Below, piece by piece: positions 1 to 6,053 of a DNA stretch of 6,053 bases. The translations under genes and the position numbers were made by a program. The notes beneath the pieces are model-generated. The model did not search any database, had not been told where the DNA came from, and saw only the letters and a list, made by a program, of their open reading frames with translations. Position 1 is the first letter of the stretch. Each line of letters opens with the position of its first letter. Origin of the DNA: Armatimonadetes bacterium UBA5352 (GTDB lineage Bacteria; Armatimonadota; Zipacnadia; Zipacnadales; UBA5352); assembly GCA_002411015.1 (NCBI GenBank), contig DHPY01000018.1, forward strand, positions 1 through 6,053, read 5' to 3'.

Positions 1-18
1 TATTTTATGGACGCTGCA

Positions 19-1506
19 CTAGTACCAGCGCCAGCCCAGCCGCCCGGCGTTGAAGCAGTCGCAGGTCATGGTGCTCTTGCCGCTGACGACGAGGTCGCCG
101 GACGCGTCGAGCATCTGCTCATCGCCCATCTCGCGCACCCAGTCGATCAGCACCCCCCGCAGCTCCGCCACCAGCTCCGGCCGCTGTGACGCGAGGTTCA
201 CCAGCTCCTGCCGATCCTCGACCTCATCGTACAGCTCCTCGACTCCGCCAAGCTCATGGTAGACGTACTTCCACTGCTCGGAGCGCACCATGTAGCGCTG
301 ATTGGGCGAGTCGAGGCACTGGGAGATGTAGTAGTCGCGCACGCGGGGCGCGCTGCCCTCCAGCACCGGCTGCAGGTTCTCGCCATGGACGGACTGCGAG
401 AGCGGGTTGCCCGACATCTCGGCGACCGTCGGCAGGATGTCCTGCAGGCCCGCGACGGCGTCCACGGAGCCTTGCGCGACGACGCCGGGGCCTGCGATGA
501 TCAGCGGCACGCCGACGGAGCCCTGGAACATGTTGCATTTGAAGAAGCAGCGGAAGTCGCCGAGGAGATCGCCGTGATCGGCCGAGTAGACCACGATCGT
601 GTTGTCGAGCTGACCGGCGTCCTCGAGATAGGCCAGGATGCGGCCAATGTTGTGGTCCTGGAAGCTCACGAGGCCGAAGTAGTGCGCCCGGGAGTTCTGA
701 ATGGCCTCCGGCGACATCAGGTCCCAGCCGTAGGCGACCGGCCAGGTGCGGTACATCGGGTCGCGGTCGCAGAGCAGATCAAGATCGCCTGCCGGCGGCG
801 GGATCTCCCGCGGATCATACATCGCATCCCACGGCCGCGGCGGATCGTAGGGCGAGTGCGGCTTGGTGAACGACGCCCAGGCGAAGAATGGCTGGTCGGC
901 GTTCCTCCGCAGATGGGTGTCGAGATTCGCGATGGTGCGCGTGGCGACCCATGACTCCTCGTGGAACTCCTCAGGAAGCGGCGAGGCCGCCGCATGCGCG
1001 TCGTTGTTGCCGATCGCATGCGCGCGCTCATAGCCCCCCCAGCCGGTCTGCATCAGCCAGTCGTGGTAGTCCTCCAGGCCCCAGGTCTTCCCGGTCGGAT
1101 CGAAGCGGCCGATGATCCGGCCCTCCTCGCACAGTTCCGCGTGCTGGAAGCCGTGCAGCAGGCGAGGCTCACCCGGCGCCGAGTAGGGCACGTAATGCAG
1201 CTTGCCGATGGCGAGAGTGTGGTAGCCTGCATCGGTGAAGTGCTGCGCGATCCTCGGCTGGTTGTCGTGGATGCGGCCGCCATTGTTCTTCGTGCCCGTC
1301 GCGAAGTGCGAGTAGTTGCCGGTCGTGATGGAGGCGCGTCCGGGCACGCAGATCGGGTTGGGCGTGCAGGAGTTGGCGAAGGTCACTCCACGCGCGGCGA
1401 GGCCGTCGAGGTTGGGCGTCCGCACGAAGCTCGCACCGTTGCAGCCGATGGCGTCGCGGCGCATGTGATCGGCCGTGATGAGCAACACGTTTGGTCTGTC
1501 AGCCAT
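19..1506 (-). CDS. Family S1 (formylglycine-dependent) sulfatase, cytoplasmic form
   Basis: A 495-residue sulfatase of the alkaline-phosphatase superfamily, predicted to hydrolyse a sulfate ester; the substrate cannot be read from sequence. The N-terminal metal-binding strand is LLITADH (D13, H14). The maturation motif C-x-P-x-R is CVPGR at residues 53-57, followed by TG at 62-63; C53 should become formylglycine. Other expected active-site positions are GKLH (K102, H104), TKPH (K215, H217), SADHGD (D310, H311) and K324 before GVPLII. Length is normal for the family. I chose the start at 1506 because AGGAGGG lies 7 bases upstream and the family's first beta strand begins at once (MADRPNVLLITAD). 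The frame stays open upstream to 1638, but those 44 extra residues look like no signal peptide or domain. Without one the enzyme should be cytoplasmic. Oddities are H14 where Asp or Gln is usual, and Gly in the CxPxR motif where Ser or Ala is usual. No maturase (FGE or anSME) is in the window. Family call is firm. Confidence 0.95.
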   Translation of the reverse strand: MADRPNVLLITADHMRRDAIGCNGASFVRTPNLDGLAARGVTFANSCTPNPICVPGRASITTGNYSHFATGTKNNGGRIHDNQPRIAQHFTDAGYHTLAIGKLHYVPYSAPGEPRLLHGFQHAELCEEGRIIGRFDPTGKTWGLEDYHDWLMQTGWGGYERAHAIGNNDAHAAASPLPEEFHEESWVATRTIANLDTHLRRNADQPFFAWASFTKPHSPYDPPRPWDAMYDPREIPPPAGDLDLLCDRDPMYRTWPVAYGWDLMSPEAIQNSRAHYFGLVSFQDHNIGRILAYLEDAGQLDNTIVVYSADHGDLLGDFRCFFKCNMFQGSVGVPLIIAGPGVVAQGSVDAVAGLQDILPTVAEMSGNPLSQSVHGENLQPVLEGSAPRVRDYYISQCLDSPNQRYMVRSEQWKYVYHELGGVEELYDEVEDRQELVNLASQRPELVAELRGVLIDWVREMGDEQMLDASGDLVVSGKSTMTCDCFNAGRLGWRWY

Positions 1507-1513
1507 TGTGGGT

Positions 1514-1520
1514 CCCTCCT
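1514..1520 (-). promoter_or_regulatory. Ribosome binding site of the sulfatase
   Basis: On the minus strand this reads AGGAGGG, 7 bases before the ATG at 1506. It is a near-perfect Shine-Dalgarno box and decides the start against the longer open frame that reaches 1638. Confidence 0.85.
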
Positions 1521-1651
1521 CTGGATGTTCAGCGACAGTTCGCCGCACGAAATGCATGCCCTTCGTCGCTGTCGTTGCTGCCGTCACAGGAAGGTCCCTC
1601 CGCGTCTCGCTCGAAACTACCGCGTGCGAGTTGGACATGCTCCCACGCAGC

Positions 1652-1656
1652 GGAGG
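1652..1656 (+). promoter_or_regulatory. Ribosome binding site of the stalk-repeat protein
   Basis: GGAGG lies 8 bases before the ATG at 1665. It selects this start over upstream in-frame ATGs (as far as 1491). From 1665 the protein opens directly with a signal peptide, whereas the longer version would bury it at residue 59. Confidence 0.8.
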
Positions 1657-1664
1657 TGTCGCAG

Positions 1665-2375
1665 ATGCGTCACAGTCGAGCGCTGCTGCTTCTCATGATC
1701 CTGAGCGCCTGCCCGGCCGCGTTCGCGGAGGACCTGCCTGCGGGCCGCTACGGCGTGCTCCTCGACCTCCACGGCTACAACCACGCGGGCTCGGTAATCA
1801 TCGCGCTCTCGCCGCTCGTGCACTGGCTCGGCGCGACAGTCGCGGGCGTGGATGGCTGGACCACCATCTCCCGCGGCGACCGCGTGCTCTATCTGCAGCT
1901 TCCCGCGGACCGCTCGCAGGGCTTCGGAGCGATGGTGCGTCTCCGAGATGTCGCGGCGCCTCTGGGCGTCGAGCTGCACTACCGGGCCTGGGACTCGCCC
2001 GAGGGCGCGAAGCTCGGGCACATCCCGCATGTGGAGATGACCGACGGCGACCGCGTCGCGCGCGTGCTGCTGCATGCCGCACCTCCCGACGTGGTCTCAG
2101 CGATCCTCGCGGATGTAGATCGCGGCGATCGCTGCACGGCATTCCTGCTGCAGGTGAGCGCAATCGCGGGAGACTACGCGAAGACGCACGAGCCGCAGTG
2201 GCGCGACGAGTTCGGCTTCGGGGAGAGCTACATCACGGGTGTGCTCAGGCGCGTCGAGGGGCGCTGGCAGTACGCGATGCGCTCGAGCAAGGTCTCCCAC
2301 ACCCGCGAGGAGCTTGCTGAGAGCGGCATCCCGGTGGAGGTCGCGCAGGCGCTCGGGATGGAACTCGAGGACTGA
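1665..2375 (+). CDS. Exported protein with two copper-amine-oxidase-N-like (stalk) repeats
   Basis: A 236-residue exported protein of unknown role. Residues 1-21 form a signal peptide with a basic start (R2, R5) and a hydrophobic core (LLLLMIL). Two export routes fit: a lipobox LSAC at 13-16, which would make it a lipoprotein anchored at C16, or signal peptidase I cleavage after AFA at 19-21. Residues about 42-83 and 86-137 look like two copies of the short repeat known from copper amine oxidase N-terminal (stalk) domains. Each has a hydrophobic-Pro/Arg-Leu core followed by a LGA- or LGV-type turn (SPLVHWLGATV; VRLRDVAAPLGVEL). In other proteins such repeats usually act as non-catalytic surface or envelope modules. 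Residues 138-236 match no family I recognise; the stretch GVLRRVEGRWQYAMRSS recalls the last strands of NTF2-like folds, but this is weak. The neighbours are a divergent sulfatase and, 485 bases downstream, a putative glycosidase, so an operon with the latter is unlikely. The existence of the gene is firm and the repeat assignment moderate. Confidence 0.85.
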   Translation: MRHSRALLLLMILSACPAAFAEDLPAGRYGVLLDLHGYNHAGSVIIALSPLVHWLGATVAGVDGWTTISRGDRVLYLQLPADRSQGFGAMVRLRDVAAPLGVELHYRAWDSPEGAKLGHIPHVEMTDGDRVARVLLHAAPPDVVSAILADVDRGDRCTAFLLQVSAIAGDYAKTHEPQWRDEFGFGESYITGVLRRVEGRWQYAMRSSKVSHTREELAESGIPVEVAQALGMELED

Positions 2376-2456
2376 CCGTCGCCGTATCCGTTCGTAGTGA
2401 CGGGCTTCCACTCACATTTCAGAAACCGGCGGGTGGTCAATGAGACGCGCATTCCC

Positions 2457-2672
2457 AAGCTGCAGGAGGGGCTGCTTTTCCCGACGCCGCCTGCGGCGGA
2501 GGAGAAAGTGGCGCCCGAGCGTCGTCTGCGAGGGCGACAGCTTCCTTGCCAGCCCGCCGTTTGCCGTTGCGGGCTCCCCAAGACCGGGCGAGCAAGGTCA
2601 GCTCTCCGAGCTGCGCTCGCTCCTCCTGAGCGACTTTGCTCTCGGCCTCTCAGCCGGCTCAGGCTTGAGCCT
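2457..2672 (+). other. Cluster of inverted repeats; possible structured RNA or palindromic dispersed repeat
   Basis: About 215 bases hold a succession of potential hairpins. 2476-2506 has TTTTCC against GGAGAA (one G-U) enclosing CCGCC/GGCGG with a TGC loop. 2521-2538 has GTCGTC/GGCGAC with one G-U. 2551-2575 has AGCCCGC/GCGGGCT, a perfect 7-bp stem with an 11-base loop. 2588-2620 is two-tiered: GCGAGC/GCTCGC encloses CAGCTC/GAGCTG with a TCC loop. 2628-2641 has GAGC/GCTC. 2656-2671 has GGCTCA/TGAGCC with a 4-base loop. In addition AAGCTG at 2457-2462 can pair with CAGCTT at 2538-2543, which would close a multibranch over the first two hairpins. I recognise no known RNA family. GC-rich DNA forms chance hairpins, so only the two-tiered and 7-bp stems are notable individually. 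The strand is arbitrary, since the symmetry exists on both. Confidence 0.3.
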
Positions 2673-2772
2673 TGCGTGACTTCCGGAATCTGAGTTCCAG
2701 CCCGTCAGCCGTTCGGACCTCCTCCAGCCACGCCACGTCGCTAGCGTGCTCCTGCGCCCGAGAGAGTCCTGC

Positions 2773-2788
2773 TCATCCCGCGGGATGA
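2773..2788. promoter_or_regulatory. 16-bp perfect palindrome, candidate operator of the glycosidase gene
   Basis: TCATCCCGCGGGATGA is a perfect inverted repeat with no spacer, 72 bases before the glycosidase ATG. Its size, central CpG and position suit a dimeric regulator's operator. A poor -10-like TATGAA at 2798-2803 would place the -35 region inside the palindrome (17-base spacing), which would suit repression, but that promoter is weak. No regulator gene is in the window. Function is inferred from symmetry and position only. Confidence 0.4.
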
Positions 2789-2848
2789 CGCGCCACCTAT
2801 GAAGGGACCCGCGCCCCCCTCGGGCAAATCTGCTGTCGTCATGGATAT

Positions 2849-2854
2849 GAGGAG
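2849..2854 (+). promoter_or_regulatory. Ribosome binding site of the glycosidase-like gene
   Basis: GAGGAG ends 6 bases before the ATG at 2861. It also lies within a possible 7-codon frame (2841-2864, peptide MDMRRLL) whose TGA overlaps the gene's ATG as ATGA. That mini-frame has no ribosome binding site of its own. Confidence 0.8.
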
Positions 2855-2860
2855 ACTGCT

Positions 2861-5800
2861 ATGATCCGCACTGCCGCCGTGGTTGCTCTGCTCGCTCTCG
2901 CCGTCTGCGCCTGTGCGCAGGATATCGCCGTGCCGCTGGAGCCGGGCGCGTGGACGCCCACGCCGGGCTGGACGCCGCTCACCGCCGCGGAGGAGCACTC
3001 GCACACGCTGGAGGATGGCATCGCCACCTTCCGCGCATCCGGCGGCGGCGCGACGATGATATGGCTGCAGTCGCTCGAGGGCGGGCCGTTGTCCGGCATC
3101 CGCTACCTCTCGATCCGCTACCGCGCCGAGGACATTGACCCGAACCTCCCGTCCTACTTCATCTGGGGCGACGAGGGCGACGAGTCAGCGACCAAGCGCG
3201 AGAACTTCCTCATCTACGCCGAGGAACTGATCGTGGACGGCGACTGGCACGTGCTGACCGCCGGCGTCCAGCTTCCGCGGCTTGCGAGGCTGGCGCTGCG
3301 CTTCGCGGGCACCGAGGGGCGCGTGGGGACGCTGCAGATCGACTGGATGCGCCTGAGCGCCGAGCAGCCGCGCTTCGAGATCGCCACATCGCTCCCGTGG
3401 CAGGCGACTGACGCGCCGGTGCGGCCGATCGCGCTCGATGGCGTGCGCAACCTCGACCTGCCCGGCGTGCAGCAGACCCTCGCGCTGGCCGACTGGTTCG
3501 ATGCGCCCGCGGTCGAGGTCGCCGGCGCGCGCTTCGAGGCGCCGGCGGAGGGGCCGATTGCGCTGGCCACGCCGCGCGACGAGGACACCGCGGTCGAGAT
3601 CCCGATCGGCATGGCGGCGCCCGAGATTCACCTGCTGATGGGCGGGCAGCTCGCTCCGAAGCTCCTCGGCTACCACGGCTACCTCAACGGCGACCGCATC
3701 TTCCGGCCCTCGCAGTTCCTCGTCACGCTGCACTACAGCGATGGCAGCAGCTTCGAGCAGATCCCGTGGTGCGTTGATCGCCGGGGCTTCGGCGTCTGGC
3801 GCGGGCTGCACGCCTACGCCCTGCTCGCCGACCCGGCGAAGACCATCGAGCGCATGACCTTCTACGATGGCGACGAGAGCAACAGCTATCTGCTGATCGC
3901 CGCCAGCGCAGCCGACAATCGCCTCATGCCGGAGCTTCCGGGTGACGCGAAGCTCGTGCCTGCCGGCGAGACGCCGGCGCCTGTCCAGCTGCGGGTTGAG
4001 CGCGATGGCGACACGCTCACGGTGCGGACCACCGGCGGCACGCTCACGTTTGACCTGGCCGCGGGCGCGGCGCTGACCGCGATCACTAATGGCTACTACT
4101 ATGACCGCGCGGTCGCTACGGCCCCACGCCCACTTTTCCGCGTGACTGAGGAGTTCGCGCACTGGGACGCGGACGCGTTTGAGCTTGCCAGCTGCGACGT
4201 GGCGGATGCGGGGGCTACGCTTCGCTTCCGCAGCGACGATGCGCGCGCGGAGGTCACGGTGACTATCGCGGCGCGCTCAGACGGCGAGGCCGAGTTGGGC
4301 CTGCAGGTGCGCAACCTCGCGGAGGAGCCGCGGCGGCTGAATATCGAGACGGGCCGTATTGCCGTCACGGGCGATGACCTCTGGTACTTCTACCCGCGCC
4401 TCGGCGTCATCCACACGAACCTCGACCGGAACCTGCGCGAGTCGCAGGACGGCTACTTCCCGACCCAGGTCATGGACGTCTACGACCGCACCAGCGGCGG
4501 CGGGGTGTCGCTGATGACCCGCGACCGCACCGGCATCTACCGCCAATACGTGCTCTCGAAGAAGGGCAACGAGGTGCGGCAATCGGTCGAGTTCCGCGAG
4601 GCGAACTTCGCGCCCGGCGAGGCGCGGGAGTTCCCGAGCGTCTACCTCGGTGTGCACCCCGGCGACTGGCACGCGCCTTGGCAGCGCTACCGCGACTGGC
4701 TCGCAACCTGGATGGAGCCGATGAAGCCGCGCGAGGAGTGGTTCCGGAGCGTCTGGAACTTCCGCACCTCATGGCTGAAGTACTTCGCGGGCGACAAATG
4801 GTACGATGCCGAGACGGAGACCTACCTCACCGAGGAGCGCCTCACGCGCGACAACGAGCTTTTCGGCCCGGTCGACATGAACCACTTCTTCGACTGGCGC
4901 TACAGCGATGAGTTCGGGCGCTGGGGCGACTACAACCACTACGACGAGTTCGGTGGCCTCGAGAAGTTCCGCGACATGGTGGCATACCATCAGGAGCACG
5001 GGACGCGCGTCGGCCTCTACATGGATGTCTTCCTGTGCTCGAAGCTCTCGCGCATCGGGCAGGCGCATGGCGAAGAGTGGGCCGTTCAGCGGCAGGATGG
5101 CAGCTTCCCTGGCGGCTACTCGACGCCCGAGGACCCGCTCTGGAACATGTGCCAGTGGCACCCGGGCTGGCAGGAGTATCTCTCCACTCGCGCCGCCGAC
5201 GTCGCCCGCGAGACCGGCGCCGATGGCATCTACCTCGATGAGGGCGGCACCGACCTCGGCCAGTACTGGTGCTGGCGCGACGACCACCCGCACGAGGTCC
5301 CGGCCTGCAGCCCCAACGGCTTCCTCGAACTCTGCCGGATGACGAAGAGCAAGCTGCCCGAGGGCGTCGTGCTCTACACCGAGCACGCCCCGGCGGATAT
5401 CGTCATCCCGTACATCGATGGCGGCTACGTCACCGCCCTCGGGCGCTCCGACGCCGAGATCACGCCCGGCTACGTGCACATTCACCGCTTCGCCTTCCCG
5501 GACTTCAAGCTCCTGCCGATCACGAGCGCGGGCAGCCTCTCGCATGGCATCTGGGACGGGCTGCGCTACTCGGTCTTCAACGGAGCGGCGCTCTATTCGC
5601 TCTCATGGGGGCATGAGGACGAGGCCTTCGAGCTGATCCGTAAGGCACAGGCGGTGCTGCGCGAGCATGAGGACGCGTTCCTCACCGACCGGCCGGAGAT
5701 GTTCGTGCCGACGCTCGCCGAGGAGGTCTATTGCAACGCCTTCCCGGGCGCGAACGAGACCGTCTGGACCTTCTGGAACGGCCGCTTTCAGCAGTTCGAG

Positions 5801-5953
5801 GGGCCGGTGCTGGCGGTGCCGCATGTGGAGGGCGCGACCTACCGCGACCTGTGGACCGGCGAGGAGTTGACGCCGCGGATCGAGGACGGCCAGGCGATCA
5901 TCGAGCAGACGCTCGGCGCGCGTAACATCGGCGTGGTGGCGCAGATACGGTAG
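2861..5953 (+). CDS. Large exported putative glycoside hydrolase (TIM barrel with N-terminal beta-sandwich modules)
   Basis: A 1030-residue secreted or periplasmic protein, probably acting on carbohydrate; the reaction is unknown. Residues 1-19 are a signal peptide with ACA|Q as a type I cleavage site. Residues about 20-170 look like a jelly-roll carbohydrate-binding-like module (ending VGTLQIDWMRL). Residues about 185-355 form a second beta-rich module (FLVTLHYSDGSSFEQIP; RGLHAYAL), and 370-600 a beta-sandwich like those before the barrel in GH36-type enzymes. Residues about 620-920 resemble a TIM barrel, with strand-like segments VGLYMDVFLC (717-726), DGIYLDEGG (788-796), VVLYTEHA (836-843) and ALYSLSWG (910-917). 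A small C-terminal beta domain follows (about 945-1030). D793 and E841 sit at strand ends and are candidate catalytic residues. The whole recalls the DUF6259 group of presumed glycosidases, from memory and unverified. The start is fixed by GAGGAG 6 bases upstream and the signal peptide. The 485-base gap suggests its own promoter. The gene call is firm and hydrolase function likely; specificity cannot be given. Confidence 0.85.
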   Translation: MIRTAAVVALLALAVCACAQDIAVPLEPGAWTPTPGWTPLTAAEEHSHTLEDGIATFRASGGGATMIWLQSLEGGPLSGIRYLSIRYRAEDIDPNLPSYFIWGDEGDESATKRENFLIYAEELIVDGDWHVLTAGVQLPRLARLALRFAGTEGRVGTLQIDWMRLSAEQPRFEIATSLPWQATDAPVRPIALDGVRNLDLPGVQQTLALADWFDAPAVEVAGARFEAPAEGPIALATPRDEDTAVEIPIGMAAPEIHLLMGGQLAPKLLGYHGYLNGDRIFRPSQFLVTLHYSDGSSFEQIPWCVDRRGFGVWRGLHAYALLADPAKTIERMTFYDGDESNSYLLIAASAADNRLMPELPGDAKLVPAGETPAPVQLRVERDGDTLTVRTTGGTLTFDLAAGAALTAITNGYYYDRAVATAPRPLFRVTEEFAHWDADAFELASCDVADAGATLRFRSDDARAEVTVTIAARSDGEAELGLQVRNLAEEPRRLNIETGRIAVTGDDLWYFYPRLGVIHTNLDRNLRESQDGYFPTQVMDVYDRTSGGGVSLMTRDRTGIYRQYVLSKKGNEVRQSVEFREANFAPGEAREFPSVYLGVHPGDWHAPWQRYRDWLATWMEPMKPREEWFRSVWNFRTSWLKYFAGDKWYDAETETYLTEERLTRDNELFGPVDMNHFFDWRYSDEFGRWGDYNHYDEFGGLEKFRDMVAYHQEHGTRVGLYMDVFLCSKLSRIGQAHGEEWAVQRQDGSFPGGYSTPEDPLWNMCQWHPGWQEYLSTRAADVARETGADGIYLDEGGTDLGQYWCWRDDHPHEVPACSPNGFLELCRMTKSKLPEGVVLYTEHAPADIVIPYIDGGYVTALGRSDAEITPGYVHIHRFAFPDFKLLPITSAGSLSHGIWDGLRYSVFNGAALYSLSWGHEDEAFELIRKAQAVLREHEDAFLTDRPEMFVPTLAEEVYCNAFPGANETVWTFWNGRFQQFEGPVLAVPHVEGATYRDLWTGEELTPRIEDGQAIIEQTLGARNIGVVAQIR

Positions 5954-6011
5954 GGAGATGGTGCGTGGGGCGCCTCGCCGGTTGCGGTCGTTGCCGTTGT
6001 GTTGGAGGGGC

Positions 6012-6050
6012 CGCTCCTCGCGCCGCTGTCGTTTAGCGGCGCGAGGAGTG
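6012..6050 (+). terminator. Strong hairpin after the glycosidase gene, possible terminator
   Basis: CTCCTCGCGCCGCT (6014-6027) pairs perfectly with AGCGGCGCGAGGAG (6035-6048) around the loop GTCGTTT. A G-U and a further C-G extend it to 6012/6050. It begins 58 bases after the stop at 5953 and is the strongest hairpin in the window. No U-tract is visible, but only three bases remain after it, so an intrinsic terminator can be neither confirmed nor excluded. It could also be an RNA 3'-end stabiliser or one copy of a dispersed palindromic repeat. Confidence 0.5.
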
Positions 6051-6053
6051 AGG

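Larger units (their letters stand above)
1507..1664. other. Divergent intergenic region between the sulfatase and the stalk-repeat protein
   Basis: These 158 bases must hold the promoters of two divergently read genes, unless the sulfatase starts further upstream. I see no convincing -35/-10 pair in either direction; high-GC organisms often lack obvious ones. The region holds an imperfect inverted repeat: CAGCGACAG at 1530-1538 against CTGTCGTTG at 1569-1577, fully paired with one G-U when read as plus-strand RNA, with a 30-base loop. Regulatory content is inferred from gene orientation, not from a recognised motif. Confidence 0.4.
2376..2860. other. 485-base gap without a convincing gene
   Basis: The gap starts at the stop of the stalk-repeat gene and ends at the glycosidase start. 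Open frames of 79 and 98 residues cross it (2440-2679 and 2397-2693, plus), but they are arginine-rich or low in complexity and overlap each other in different frames, so I do not call them. It contains a chain of inverted repeats (about 2457-2672), a C-rich stretch with short palindromes (for example CGCTAGCG at 2739-2746), an isolated 16-bp palindrome (2773-2788) and the ribosome binding site of the next gene. No U-rich terminator is visible behind the upstream gene. Confidence 0.6.

Noticed and set aside
1530..1577. Imperfect inverted repeat in the divergent region as an operator
   Set aside because: Nine pairs with one G-U across a 30-base loop are weak, and the structure has a mismatch on the other strand. 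It is noted only as content of the intergenic region.
1507..1638. N-terminal extension of the sulfatase by 44 residues
   Set aside because: The frame is open to an ATG at 1638, but the added residues form no signal peptide, and a strong AGGAGGG precedes the internal ATG at 1506, where family homology begins.
256..1698. Long plus-strand open frames (232 and 245 residues) antisense to the sulfatase
   Set aside because: They mirror the high-GC sulfatase codons, carry no recognisable domain and lie opposite a gene with all family motifs intact. Long antisense frames are expected at this GC content.
2376..2403. CCGTC/GACGG inverted repeat right after the stalk-repeat gene as a terminator
   Set aside because: The stem is only 5 bp with an 18-base loop and no T-run follows.
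2397..2693. Small plus-strand open frames of 98 and 79 residues in the 485-base gap
   Set aside because: The two overlap in different frames. The one at 2440 has an arginine run (RRRLRRRRKWR) and neither has a clear ribosome binding site. The stretch is better explained by inverted-repeat structure.
2718..2725. CCTCCTCC as an anti-Shine-Dalgarno partner for GAGGAG before the glycosidase gene
   Set aside because: The complement is exact over 6 bases, but the sites are about 125 bases apart, a similar CTCCTC occurs at 2622-2627, and such runs are common in this sequence. There is no evidence that the transcript covers both.
3185..5545. Minus-strand open frames of 325 and 258 residues opposite the glycosidase-like gene
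   Set aside because: They are rich in Arg, Ala and Val without motif or leader, as expected from reading GC-rich codons backwards. The plus-strand gene is continuous and signal-bearing.

Overview
This is a high-GC bacterial window with strong G/C preference at third codon positions, purine-rich Shine-Dalgarno boxes and Sec-type signal peptides. It carries three genes. A family-S1 sulfatase, a small exported protein with two copper-amine-oxidase-N-like (stalk) repeats, and a roughly 1000-residue exported putative glycoside hydrolase with an N-terminal jelly-roll recall polysaccharide-degrading environmental phyla such as Armatimonadota, Planctomycetota or Hydrogenedentota. No marker gene is present, so this placement is an impression with low confidence.

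Layout. Positions 19-1506 (minus) encode the sulfatase. A 158-base divergent intergenic region (1507-1664) separates it from the stalk-repeat protein at 1665-2375 (plus). Next comes a 485-base gap (2376-2860) with no convincing gene. It contains a run of inverted repeats at about 2457-2672, an isolated 16-bp perfect palindrome at 2773-2788, and the ribosome binding site of the next gene. Positions 2861-5953 (plus) encode the 1030-residue putative glycosidase. About 60 bases past its stop lies a 14-bp perfect-stem hairpin (6014-6048), close to the window edge.

How they may work together (inference). The large protein has a signal peptide and probably acts on glycans outside the cytoplasm. The sulfatase, from its best-supported start, has no signal peptide and would act in the cytoplasm, perhaps on imported sulfated products. 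The three genes are not one operon: the sulfatase is divergent, and the 485-base gap suggests that the glycosidase has its own promoter. A joint role in sulfated-glycan use is therefore plausible but not demonstrated.

The parts least explained by known families are the inverted-repeat cluster at 2457-2672, the catalytic identity of the large glycosidase-like protein, and the C-terminal half of the stalk-repeat protein. I see no CRISPR array, tRNA, rRNA, insertion sequence or recognisable defence system.
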